Both the position numbers and the translations under genes were made by a program. The notes under the pieces were generated by a model, which was not told the origin of the DNA, made no database searches, and was given only the letters and a program-made list of their open reading frames with translations. Shown here piece after piece: positions 26,282 to 34,320 of a stretch of 46,221 nt of DNA. Numbering within the stretch: the first letter of the stretch is position 1; every line of letters starts with the position of its first letter. This stretch comes from SKLM01 sp964542755 (lineage in GTDB: Bacteria > Chloroflexota > Anaerolineae > B4-G1): positions 1-46,221 of the forward strand of contig CAZIWL010000021.1 of NCBI GenBank assembly GCA_964542755.1, read 5' to 3'.

Positions 26282-28213
26282 TCAAGCCTCCGGAATGGGC
26301 AGCGAGTGCCACCGTGTATTCACGAAGTCTCCGGCATCGTTGACACGGTACATGGCGATGCGCACTGCCACAGGGTTTCCCTCGTCAGGAACCCTGAGTG
26401 CATACACATCCTGCACAACCTCTCGCTCCAACCACCGACCCGTGGGGTACCAACCGTTCACCGGGTGGCGCGTATCAGCCTGCGCTAGCACATCATCTGG
26501 GCCGCCGGGAGGGTCTGAGGCCACGAGGTGTACGGCCACACTGTAGTCCTCCTCAATCTCCTGCAAGGCCTCCCAGCGAATGGTCAAGAGCAGCGTGTCC
26601 AAATCCCGCCACGCCAGCTCGGCGGAGCGAATACAGAGGCCGTTTTCCAGCCTGAAGCTCTCGGACGCCAGGGCTAAGGGCGGTTCCGACGGTTCAGCGG
26701 TGCTCACCTCGATGACGCCGGGCGCCACAGCATCGAGGTAGAGTCGGCCAAGCAGGTCCTCCCACCAGGAGACCGGGAACACTCGCAGTGTCTCATCCAG
26801 GAAAAGGAGGCGATCGCCTCGGTCCAAGACGATGCGAGCCCCAGCGTTCTGGTCGACGACGTCCAAGCCCGGCAGATCGCCGCGGTAGGCCTTGGCGTAG
26901 GCCAGGGCCCAGTACGTGCGTCCCCAGGGCACCATCAGAGTAGCCTGGCGACCGCCTGACGGCTCCGGTGGAGGGGCCACCTGGGCCGCCTTGGCGATCA
27001 CGCCCTCGGCCCAATCGTCCCGGGTGATCGACAGGATGAAGGGACGCTGTCTCCATCCCCAGCCGACCAGCATCAGGGCCACGGCTGCCCCCGCCACGGT
27101 GCCCACCGCCGCCCGCCGCCTGGAGGCTAAGGTCAAGGCCAGAGCCACCCCCGGGCCGGCCAGGGCGACTACGGGGAGCTTCGCCGCCAATTGCGCATCC
27201 CCGACCCGGTTCTTCCAGATGACTATCGTCAGGAGGAGATTGAGCACCCAAGCGACCGCCAGGCCCATCCCCTCGCGCCAACAGCGACTAGTGACGGTCC
27301 AAGCGACCAGCCCGGTTATCCCCAGGATCCAGAAGGGCGCCATCAGGTCATCTCCGAGGAGCCGCAACGTGGTGGCGAGTCTCAGCCGCCACACGTCGCA
27401 GCGGACAGCCCAGCGGACGACGCGGTCGACTCGATTGTCTAGCACCATCTCCCAGAAGCCTTGCCACGTTCCGGGCGATCCAAACACCCAAGTCGCACCG
27501 GTCCAGACTCGGAGGGGCATATAGAGATATGTCAGAGGCGCCATGGCAGCGACCCCAATGGTCGGGACGATGGCCCGCCAGAGACTGCGGAGGTGGGGCC
27601 AGACCAGAACGAGGACTGCCGGCGCCAGCAAGAGGACGCTCCGCTGGTGCATCACGCCTTGACTGAAGGCCAGGGTGAGAAGGAGAAGATCGCCAGTGTT
27701 TCCGGTCCGGCCAAACCTGATAGCCATGAGGAACGTGGCTACGGTAAGGGCCAAAGTCATCGTGTGCACTTCGGCCAGGGACGCGTACGCCCACACAGAG
27801 GTGGACGCCGCAAAGACCAGACCGCCCAGGGCGGCGGTTGGTCCAGAAGCCCCTAGCTCCTCAGCCAGTCGCGTGAGGAAGGCTACAGCAAGCACGCCCC
27901 AGACTACAGACACCAGGGATGCTCCCGCCGCCGGCTCGATGCCGAGGAGCCTCAGCCCAGTGACAAAGAGGGAGCCAGTGGCCGCGTAAAGGGGATAGCC
28001 GCTTCGGTGAATCAGGCCCCAGCGCGGTAGGGCGTTCTGAATCTCGCCCACATCGGTGGCGTAGGGGTGCTGGCTGCCGTTGATGGTCACCTGGAACGTG
28101 GACAGGAATAGGCCTAAGGCCAGCAGACCCGCCAGCGCGGGCCAGAGGTAATCCTTTGGCGCGCTAGATATAGGGACCTCCGCGCGACCTCCTGAGTGCT
28201 CCGCAGCGCACAT
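26282..28213 (-). CDS. DUF2723-like GT-C membrane protein with one beta-sandwich module
   Basis: A 643-residue polytopic protein from the ATG at 28213. The frame extends upstream into the phosphodiesterase gene, but that part is Arg-rich and unlikely to be translated. The first helix is followed by the acidic loop YATDVGEIQNALPRWGL and HRSGYPLYAATGSLF, the pattern of DUF2723/TMEM260-type GT-C proteins (D-x-x-E then a GYP motif). HTMTLALTVATFL is a helix after the conserved SLAEVH. About ten helices reach residue 385. After a soluble linker, the last 135 residues are the locus beta-sandwich, weaker than others (LLLTIRWEAL, YSVAVHLVAS, LAQADTRHP, VRIAMYRVNDAGDF). Characterised relatives of DUF2723 proteins include protein O-mannosyltransferases in animals; the activity here is inferred only to class. 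Confidence 0.75.
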   Translation of the reverse strand: MCAAEHSGGRAEVPISSAPKDYLWPALAGLLALGLFLSTFQVTINGSQHPYATDVGEIQNALPRWGLIHRSGYPLYAATGSLFVTGLRLLGIEPAAGASLVSVVWGVLAVAFLTRLAEELGASGPTAALGGLVFAASTSVWAYASLAEVHTMTLALTVATFLMAIRFGRTGNTGDLLLLTLAFSQGVMHQRSVLLLAPAVLVLVWPHLRSLWRAIVPTIGVAAMAPLTYLYMPLRVWTGATWVFGSPGTWQGFWEMVLDNRVDRVVRWAVRCDVWRLRLATTLRLLGDDLMAPFWILGITGLVAWTVTSRCWREGMGLAVAWVLNLLLTIVIWKNRVGDAQLAAKLPVVALAGPGVALALTLASRRRAAVGTVAGAAVALMLVGWGWRQRPFILSITRDDWAEGVIAKAAQVAPPPEPSGGRQATLMVPWGRTYWALAYAKAYRGDLPGLDVVDQNAGARIVLDRGDRLLFLDETLRVFPVSWWEDLLGRLYLDAVAPGVIEVSTAEPSEPPLALASESFRLENGLCIRSAELAWRDLDTLLLTIRWEALQEIEEDYSVAVHLVASDPPGGPDDVLAQADTRHPVNGWYPTGRWLEREVVQDVYALRVPDEGNPVAVRIAMYRVNDAGDFVNTRWHSLPIPEA

Positions 28214-28256
28214 ATTCCCTGACCCGGCCACAGGCTCGCGGGCTCCCGGATCTGCG

Positions 28257-29891
28257 CTAACCCAGGTAGCCGAGCGAGCGAAGACGGTCCTCCACTTCGG
28301 CGGTCTCCTCCGCAGAGAGATCCTCGCGCGCGCCGGCTTCCGCCGCACCAACGTGTTCGTACTCGACCGACCGGTCGAGGCTCAGAGCCTCTGTCAGGAC
28401 CTGACCATCCATGTCATCCGGCACGCGGAGTCCCAGAAGATGGAGGATGGTGGGAGCCAAGTCGTGGATGCGGGCAGCTTCCAGGGGCTTGCCGGGGCGG
28501 ATGCCGTGGCCCCAGGCTATGAGAACACCGTGCCGCCGGTGGCAGCCCGAGTCACCCCGTATCTGGCGCGTGACGATGCGGCGGTCCGCGGCAAAGAGCG
28601 GAAAGGCAATGGCCCGGTAGCCATCCATGACGAGGTGGAGGTCGGCACTTCGGGAGGCATAGGGGCCGTGGACGACGGTGTCGCCGGGAATCACCTCGTC
28701 CACCATCGGCTCTCCAGTCTTTGGATGACGCAGCTGGCGGAGCGCTCCGGTCACGCGCCGCCGGACTGCACGATACTCCGCGCCGGGCTCCACGATGCCC
28801 TGCGGCTCGCGCCCCTTCAGGTTGACGTAGACCTGGCCCACGTGACCGATGGCGTAGGCAACGGTGCGCGACCAGTCCACATCATCGAAAGAGAGAAACT
28901 TGCTCACAACCTTGTTGCGCGTCGATTTCGAGACCTGCCAGATATAGTTCTGAAGTCCTGCACCTTCGATCAGGTGCCAGACGGAGGCAGGCGTCAGCCC
29001 CGCCATGAACAGCCCTGTCTTGAGACGGCTCCAGGCACCCCTCTTCAATCTCAGCAACCCCTGATCCAGGAGGAAAAGGTTGACGTTCACGGTATGGTGG
29101 AGGGGGCCGAACCCGTGGTCGGACATGACGACGACGGTCGTGTCCTCGTCGAGCCGCTCCAACATCTTCCCGATGGCATCGTCGATGCCCTGATAGACGC
29201 GACGAAAGCCCGGGAGAGCCAATGCGGCAACATCGGGATCGTAGCGGGGATGGGATGGATCGACGATCTTCCATAGGGCGTGCTGGAGAACGTCGGTGGC
29301 CTGGAAGTGGACCATCAAGAAGTCCTGGGGGTGGTCCTCCATCAAGCGGAGCGCATACTGACCACGGCGATGGACCAGGTCGAGCAGATCCGCGGTGAAG
29401 GCCGCCTCATTCCCCTCCTTGTACTGGACATCTGGGGCGATGCGATAGGGCGGGAGGTCGTCTGCGTACGGGTCGAGAAAGTCGGGTGGGTACGAGAAGG
29501 CACCGCTCATCGGGGAGAGCATCCCGCCAACGACGAACCCTCTCACCGGTTTCGGGGGATACGTGACCGGGACATTCATGACCCCCACGGTGCGCCCAGC
29601 CTCAGACAGGATGTCCCACAGCGTCCTGGCACGGAGCGACGAGGCATTGACGAGCTCGAATAGCCCTCCCAAGGGACGGATGAAATCGAACACGCCGTGC
29701 TTCCCCGGGTTCTTGCCCGTGGCGAAGGTGGGCCAGGCCGGGGACGTGACGGGAGGGAGGGTTGACTCGAGAGGCCCGTGAACCCCCTCGGTCATCAACT
29801 TGGCGAGGTTGGGCAACTCCCCATCCTCGGCCCACGGCCAGATCAGGTCAAAGGTAGCGCCGTCGATGCCGATTGCCAGGACTCGGCTCAT
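28257..29891 (-). CDS. Alkaline-phosphatase-superfamily phosphodiesterase/nucleotide pyrophosphatase
   Basis: A 544-residue metalloenzyme of the type I phosphodiesterase branch. The two-metal site looks complete: D10 in LAIGIDGATFD, nucleophile T49 in PPVTSPAWPTFATGKNPG, D200 and H204 in FQATDVLQHALW, D258 and H259 in VVVMSDHGFGP, and H454 in RRHGVLIAWGHG. No signal peptide or membrane helix is evident, so the protein appears cytoplasmic or peripherally bound. It is the second gene of the glycosylation run, its ATG overlapping the GT2 stop (ATGA). Possible substrates are nucleotide sugars, lipid-linked sugar phosphates or other phosphodiesters; superfamily members also act as phosphoglycerol or phosphoethanolamine transferases. 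The specific role is not determined. Confidence 0.9.
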   Translation of the reverse strand: MSRVLAIGIDGATFDLIWPWAEDGELPNLAKLMTEGVHGPLESTLPPVTSPAWPTFATGKNPGKHGVFDFIRPLGGLFELVNASSLRARTLWDILSEAGRTVGVMNVPVTYPPKPVRGFVVGGMLSPMSGAFSYPPDFLDPYADDLPPYRIAPDVQYKEGNEAAFTADLLDLVHRRGQYALRLMEDHPQDFLMVHFQATDVLQHALWKIVDPSHPRYDPDVAALALPGFRRVYQGIDDAIGKMLERLDEDTTVVVMSDHGFGPLHHTVNVNLFLLDQGLLRLKRGAWSRLKTGLFMAGLTPASVWHLIEGAGLQNYIWQVSKSTRNKVVSKFLSFDDVDWSRTVAYAIGHVGQVYVNLKGREPQGIVEPGAEYRAVRRRVTGALRQLRHPKTGEPMVDEVIPGDTVVHGPYASRSADLHLVMDGYRAIAFPLFAADRRIVTRQIRGDSGCHRRHGVLIAWGHGIRPGKPLEAARIHDLAPTILHLLGLRVPDDMDGQVLTEALSLDRSVEYEHVGAAEAGAREDLSAEETAEVEDRLRSLGYLG

Positions 29892-30925
29892 TCGCCGTCA
29901 CCGTTGGGCCTGGGCGTCCCGGGGGGTTCGGCCTCCAGCACCCGGCGCACCACATAGATCGGCTTGTCCTGTGCCTCGTGGTACGTCCGCGTCATGATCT
30001 CGCCCAGCAGTCCCATCATCAAGAACTGGACACCCAACACGATCAGGAGCACCGCGAGCATCGTCCACGGGCTGGTTCCAATCTGGAAGCTCCTGAAAGC
30101 CTCCCTGCCGTAGAGGATACCCCGGAGCATCTTGGCGCCCACGAGATAGACGCCGATCAACCCTCCAACGCCCCCACTCAGGAGGCCGAAGAGGCCAAAG
30201 AGCTGCATGGGCCGCTTCGAATAGCTAAGGAGGAAGGAGACAGTCAAGAGATCAAGGAGCACTCGGGGTGTACGGGCCAAAGCACCGTACTTGGACACCC
30301 CTACCCTACGTGGACGGTCATTGACCGGCACCTCCGTCACGCGGACGCCGATGAGACTCGCAATCTCAGGAATGAAGCGATGAAGCTCGCCGTAGAGATT
30401 CATCTGCTTGACGAGATCCCGCCGCATCGCCTTCAAAGAGCAGCCGCGGTCGTGGAGATGGATGTCAGTGGCATTGGCGATGAGCCGATTGGCCACCATC
30501 GAGGGCAGGCGACGCGTGAAGAACGGTTCTTTTCGGTTTTTTCTCCAGCCGCTGACGAGATCATATTGCCCGCCGTCCATGGCCTCAAGCAGCCGAGGGA
30601 TGTCGGCCGGATCGTTCTGCCCATCGGCATCCATGGTCACGATCACGTCACCCTCAGCGTAATCGAACCCGGCGTCGAACGCTGCGGTCTGTCCAAAGTT
30701 GCGCCGGAACTCAACGATCCGGAGGTTGGGCTCGTCCTCTTGAAGCTGACAGAGGACCGCCACACTGTTGTCCCGACTTCCGTCGTCGACAGCCACAATC
30801 TCGTACGGCCGCCCCAGCCCGTCCAGCACCTGACTGATCTCTGGAATGAGATCTGGGAGCGAGCCGGCCTCATTGTAGACGGGGAGAACCACTGAGATAT
30901 CGACACCAGGCGTTAATGAATCCAT
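29888..30925 (-). CDS. GT2 polyprenyl-phosphate-sugar synthase (DPM1/ArnC/GtrB-like)
   Basis: A 345-residue membrane-associated glycosyltransferase. The GT-A domain has SVVLPVYNEAGSL (residues 11-23), IVAVDDGSRDNS with D47-D48, and the metal-binding VIVTMDADGQNDP (94-106). Two C-terminal helices (about 235-257 and 285-310) match the DPM1/GtrB-like topology of enzymes that move a sugar from a nucleotide to undecaprenyl or dolichyl phosphate on the cytoplasmic face. I start at the ATG at 30925, since the open frame upstream to 31141 overlaps surE and lacks family similarity; CAGGAG lies 12 nt before it. It heads the long run of GT-C genes and is the obvious source of their lipid-linked donor. 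The sugar is not predictable from sequence. Confidence 0.92.
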   Translation of the reverse strand: MDSLTPGVDISVVLPVYNEAGSLPDLIPEISQVLDGLGRPYEIVAVDDGSRDNSVAVLCQLQEDEPNLRIVEFRRNFGQTAAFDAGFDYAEGDVIVTMDADGQNDPADIPRLLEAMDGGQYDLVSGWRKNRKEPFFTRRLPSMVANRLIANATDIHLHDRGCSLKAMRRDLVKQMNLYGELHRFIPEIASLIGVRVTEVPVNDRPRRVGVSKYGALARTPRVLLDLLTVSFLLSYSKRPMQLFGLFGLLSGGVGGLIGVYLVGAKMLRGILYGREAFRSFQIGTSPWTMLAVLLIVLGVQFLMMGLLGEIMTRTYHEAQDKPIYVVRRVLEAEPPGTPRPNGDGE

Positions 30926-31030
30926 ACTGATCGTTGGCTCCTGACGGCGCTCGTTCGGAATCGGGGAGATCGAAGCAGTCGATGAGGGAGGTTGAATGGG
31001 TTGACACCAGCGACGCCGCTGCAACAGCCC

Positions 31031-31058
31031 ATTATAGCACACCGGATTCCCGGGGCAA
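31031..31058 (-). promoter_or_regulatory. Strong promoter at the head of the glycosylation run
   Basis: On the minus strand TTGCCC (31058-31053) is followed after 16 nt by a perfect TATAAT (31036-31031), with the extended -10 element TGC directly before it. It overlaps the last codons of surE. The predicted transcript has an untranslated leader of roughly 100 nt before the GT2 ATG. Confidence 0.75.
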
Positions 31059-31904
31059 CGAGTCCAAGGCCCGATCGGCGTGCCGTCCACCTCTGAACAG
31101 CTCCTCCATCCGGCCACGGTCCACGCGCGCGGTGAGGTCATAGCTCAAAGGTGCAACAGAGACAACGCGATCGACCGCCAGAGCGTAGACATCGGAATCC
31201 AGCTCGGTCCGCTCTGGATGCCGGAGCGGCTCGTAGTCGATGGGCGCGGGCTCGCCCAGGTCAGCTCGCGCAGGGGAAACAGCCGTGTAGTAGGCGTGCC
31301 TCGATACGCGCGTCAAGCGCCAGGGGGTCTCCGGGGTCGCGTCAGCGGGTATGTCCACCTTGAGCACGTCGGCATCGTAGGGCAGTGAACTGTCGAGTAG
31401 ATAGCGGGCGAAGAGACGCGTGAAATGGACCGCAGCAAGCAGGTCCACATCGCCCGACGGATGGAGGTGCATGCTCTTCGGCGTCTGGAGCGACACGGCC
31501 AGCGCGGGAATGCCGCGGGCAGCTCCCTCCAGGGCGGCGCCCACCGTGCCCGAGATGGTAACATCCGCGCCCAGGTTCTCCCCGTAGTTGATGCCCGAGA
31601 CCAAGAGGTCCGGCGTTCTGGGCGTCAACTGGAGCAATGCGTACAGGACCCCCGCCGCCGGTGATCCATCCACCTGATACGCCGTCACCTCTCGGCCCTC
31701 GACCTCCAGGGGGTACGGTGAGACGCCGCCGTTGAGATGATGAGGCAGACTCCTGCCTGCCCCGGACCACTGGCTGTCCGGTGCCACGACGAGGACGTCC
31801 CCGAGACCCTGGGCTGCGCGACAAGCAGCGTGCAGTGCCGGCGACTGGATGCCGTCATCGTTGGTGATGAGAATCAGAGGTTCCGTCGGACTGTGTTCTG
31901 ACAC
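31032..31904 (-). CDS. surE: 5'-nucleotidase SurE
   Basis: A 290-residue, metal-dependent cytoplasmic phosphatase acting on nucleoside 5'- and 3'-monophosphates and related substrates. The N-terminal metal site is LILITNDDGIQSPAL with D16-D17, followed by VLVVAPDSQWSGAGRSL. The conserved DLLVSGINYGENLGADVTISGTVGAALEG segment spans the central metal and dimer region; the N of SGIN is the expected ligand. The length is near normal. The start is a GTG with no ribosome site, six bases after a -10 box, so the message is probably leaderless. The gene's 3' end contains the promoter of the downstream glycosylation run, so the two units overlap physically. Confidence 0.95.
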   Translation of the reverse strand: MSEHSPTEPLILITNDDGIQSPALHAACRAAQGLGDVLVVAPDSQWSGAGRSLPHHLNGGVSPYPLEVEGREVTAYQVDGSPAAGVLYALLQLTPRTPDLLVSGINYGENLGADVTISGTVGAALEGAARGIPALAVSLQTPKSMHLHPSGDVDLLAAVHFTRLFARYLLDSSLPYDADVLKVDIPADATPETPWRLTRVSRHAYYTAVSPARADLGEPAPIDYEPLRHPERTELDSDVYALAVDRVVSVAPLSYDLTARVDRGRMEELFRGGRHADRALDSLPRESGVL

Positions 31905-31910
31905 GGTGGA

Positions 31911-31939
31911 ATGATAACAAGGTTAAGGGGAATAGACAA
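31911..31939 (-). promoter_or_regulatory. Probable surE promoter with leaderless geometry
   Basis: On the minus strand TTGTCT (31939-31934) and TATCAT (31916-31911) are 17 nt apart. Only six bases separate the -10 box from the GTG start, and no Shine-Dalgarno sequence is present. Confidence 0.5.
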
Positions 31940-32030
31940 GACGTGCAAGACCTGACGCCGGGACAGGACCGGCGCCAGGGGACACGTCGGATTTCGATTG
32001 GAGCAGACAGAGGGGTGTCCCTGGGAAGCG

Positions 32031-33338
32031 CTATGCCAGGCCCGCGATCTGGTTCTCGTCCTCTGCCAGACGAATGCCCTGCTCCTCGTCGACGAAGAGG
32101 AGCAGCACGCCACCGATCACGAAGAAGATAACGAGCGAGACGATGCTCAGACGGCTCGAGCCGGTCAACTGGCCGACGATCCCGAAGATAGCAGGACCGA
32201 GGATGCCGGAGAACTTGGAGCTCACGTCGTAGAAGCCAAAGAGCTCTGCCGTCTTCGCCTTGGGCGCCAGCCGACCGTAGAGGGAGCGGCTGAGGGCCTG
32301 TGCGCCGCCCTGCACGGTGGCGACCATGAAGGCCAGGATCCAGAAATGGAGGCTGGTCTGGATGAAGTAGCCGCCGATGGCGATCAGCGCGTAGACAGCG
32401 AGGGCCAGCAGAATCGACCGCTTGGCTCCAAGCCGTCGAGCCAGCCAGCCGAACCCGAACGAGAAAGGAATGCCCACAAACTGGACCGCCAGAATGGCAC
32501 CGATCAGGTCCGTGCTCTCGAGTCCAATCTCCTTGCCGAAGATCACAGCCATGGTGATAATCGTGCCGATGCCATCGTTGTAGAACCAGAAGGCGATCAA
32601 GAACTTGAAGAGCTCCCTGTAGTGCCTTATCTCGCTGAAGGTGCGGGCGAGGCGCTGAAAGCCGGCCCTCACCGGATTCCGACTCTCGCCGTCCCGACGG
32701 ACAACGGGCGGCTCGTCCACCCTTCGGAAGAGCGGGATGGAGAAGACGGCCCACCAGACAGCCACGCTGAGGAACGAGAGTCGAGATGCGATTTCCGCAT
32801 TCGGCAGGCCGAACCAGCCGGGCTGAAGGATCCACGCCAGATTCAGTACCAGCAACAGCCCCCCGCCGAGGTACCCCAAGGCATACCCTTTCGTTGAGAC
32901 TTGGTCGATATCGTCGGAGCGCGCCACATGAGGCAGCAAGGAATCGTAGAAGATGATCGATCCCGAGAAGCCGATCCTTCCAAGGATGTAGAATCCTGAC
33001 GCCAGGAGCCAGTCGCCGGTGCTTACGAAGACAAGCATGGCCGTGAAGAGGATCCCCAGGCCTGCGAAGCCGGCGAGGAATCGTCTCTTGGCCCCGCTGT
33101 GGTCCGCGATGGCGCCGAGGATGGGAGCGGCGAAGGCGACGAGCAGCATGGCGACCGTGTTGGTGTACCCCCAGTAGCTGCTCGCCTGCACCGGCGTCAG
33201 GGTCGCCCCGGCGACCTCGCTGTAGAACGTGGGGAGTACGGCGGCCATGATCGTCGTTGCAAATCCACTGTTGGCCCAGTCGTACATGCACCAGGCATTG
33301 ATAGCTCTCTTGTAGCTGCTTCGAAGTTTCGATGACAC
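32031..33338 (-). CDS. UMF1/Atg22-like MFS transporter
   Basis: A 435-residue, 12-helix major-facilitator protein. The N-terminus INAWCMYDWANSGFATTIM is the signature of the UMF1 (unknown major facilitator 1) family, whose eukaryotic relative Atg22 effluxes amino acids from the vacuole. The loop after helix 2-3, ILGAIADHSGAKRRFL, is the usual MFS motif A equivalent, and helices 11-12 are near the C-terminus (LSIVSLVIFFVIGGVLLLF). The start is a GTG preceded by the perfect site AAGGAGGT with 7-nt spacing. It has its own promoter, divergent from the dapB-like gene, and no same-strand partner close enough to suggest a substrate. Confidence 0.93.
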   Translation of the reverse strand: MSSKLRSSYKRAINAWCMYDWANSGFATTIMAAVLPTFYSEVAGATLTPVQASSYWGYTNTVAMLLVAFAAPILGAIADHSGAKRRFLAGFAGLGILFTAMLVFVSTGDWLLASGFYILGRIGFSGSIIFYDSLLPHVARSDDIDQVSTKGYALGYLGGGLLLVLNLAWILQPGWFGLPNAEIASRLSFLSVAVWWAVFSIPLFRRVDEPPVVRRDGESRNPVRAGFQRLARTFSEIRHYRELFKFLIAFWFYNDGIGTIITMAVIFGKEIGLESTDLIGAILAVQFVGIPFSFGFGWLARRLGAKRSILLALAVYALIAIGGYFIQTSLHFWILAFMVATVQGGAQALSRSLYGRLAPKAKTAELFGFYDVSSKFSGILGPAIFGIVGQLTGSSRLSIVSLVIFFVIGGVLLLFVDEEQGIRLAEDENQIAGLA

Positions 33339-33366
33339 GTGAGGACCTCCTTGATTAGTTTCTGCC

Positions 33367-33394
33367 AGTATACCACAACGCTCGGCGGAGCCAA
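33367..33394 (-). promoter_or_regulatory. Promoter of the UMF1 transporter gene
   Basis: On the minus strand TTGGCT (33394-33389) and TATACT (33372-33367) are 16 nt apart, with an extended -10 TGG before the -10 box. The leader is about 22 nt and contains AAGGAGGT. Confidence 0.65.
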
Positions 33395-33449
33395 ACCTAC
33401 CTGCCTGTGCCGCGGTCGGGGGCCCCTGACGTCAATTCTCCGTCTCGCT

Positions 33450-33477
33450 TTGACCTAAGGGAGGAATTGACTATACT
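33450..33477 (+). promoter_or_regulatory. Promoter of the dapB-mobB unit
   Basis: TTGACC (33450-33455) and TATACT (33472-33477) are 16 nt apart, giving a leader of about 42 nt with AGGGAG before the GTG start. Confidence 0.7.
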
Positions 33478-33525
33478 GAGACTGAGTTCCGGTTAGATAG
33501 GAGCCTGAGAAAGGGAGTTGCAGAC

Positions 33526-34320
33526 GTGGTCAGACTACTGGTCGTCGGTCCCAACGGGTCGCTCGGGCGCGCTTTGGTCAAGCAAGCCGCTGCAAGCCCG
33601 GAGATCGATCTCGTCGCGGGCGTGGGTCCGGAGGGGCGTGACTACATTGGAGCCGACCTGGGCCTCCTGGTGGGTTTGGGACACCGTATTGGGGCCCGGG
33701 TCCTGGAAAGCATGGACGATGTGATTGGTGAATGTGACGTGGTCATCGATGGTACCAAGCCGGACGTGTCGATGGAGGTTCTGGCGGCCTGTGTGGAGAA
33801 CGGCAAGGCGTTTGTGACAGGCACGACGGGCTTCTCGGATGAACAGCTACAGACTATGAAACGCGCTTCCCGCATCATCCCGATCGTGCACGCGGCGAAC
33901 GGCTCGCGCATCGTTCACCTTCTCTACGAGCTGGTCCATGCCGTGGCTGAACGATTCGGCAGCGAGGCGGACATCGACATCGTTGAGATCCACAATCGGA
34001 AGAAGCCTGATGCGCCGAGCGGAACGGCGCAGGAAATCGCTGGCGTCATCGCCGGGGCGCTGGGGCAAGATCTGCGCACCACCGCGGCGTACGGTCGGAA
34101 GGGGATGGGAACGAGGGCGTCCGATTCCATCCAGTTTAGCTCCATCAGATCCGGCGGAACGCCCTCCACGCACCAGGTCATGTTTGGATTCCCGCACGAG
34201 AGGCTGGAGTTGACTCATCGGGTACAGAACCCCATGGCCTTTGCCGACGGACTCATCCAGGCTGTGGTCTTTGTGAGTGGCAAGGAACCTGGCGGCTACA
34301 CCCTTGACGATGTCATCTAA
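33526..34320 (+). CDS. dapB: 4-hydroxy-tetrahydrodipicolinate reductase (divergent DapB)
   Basis: A 264-residue NAD(P)H-dependent reductase of the lysine/diaminopimelate pathway, which feeds peptidoglycan and protein synthesis. The N-terminal Rossmann start is LLVVGPNGSLGRALV rather than the usual G-x-G-R-M-G, so the arginine that helps bind NADP phosphate is replaced by serine. FVTGTTGFSDEQ and the substrate loop KKPDAPSGTAQEI (159-171) are typical. In the catalytic stretch EIHNRKK (154-160), the family's H-H pair is H156-N157, while the lysine (K160) is kept. The C-terminus (VFVSGKEPGGYTLDDVI) is normal. The GTG start has AGGGAG 8 nt upstream. Family membership is clear; the cofactor and the effect of the changed residues are open. 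Confidence 0.85.
   Translation: MVRLLVVGPNGSLGRALVKQAAASPEIDLVAGVGPEGRDYIGADLGLLVGLGHRIGARVLESMDDVIGECDVVIDGTKPDVSMEVLAACVENGKAFVTGTTGFSDEQLQTMKRASRIIPIVHAANGSRIVHLLYELVHAVAERFGSEADIDIVEIHNRKKPDAPSGTAQEIAGVIAGALGQDLRTTAAYGRKGMGTRASDSIQFSSIRSGGTPSTHQVMFGFPHERLELTHRVQNPMAFADGLIQAVVFVSGKEPGGYTLDDVI

Noticed and set aside
30926..31141. N-terminal extension of the GT2 frame into surE
   Set aside because: The extension has no similarity to GT2 proteins and overlaps surE out of frame; the promoter at 31031-31058 lies inside it.
31855..33291. A 478-residue open frame on the same strand as the MFS gene
   Set aside because: It is an out-of-frame shadow of the UMF1 transporter: Arg/His/Gly-rich, no family similarity and no ribosome site, while the overlapping frame is an obvious 12-helix transporter.
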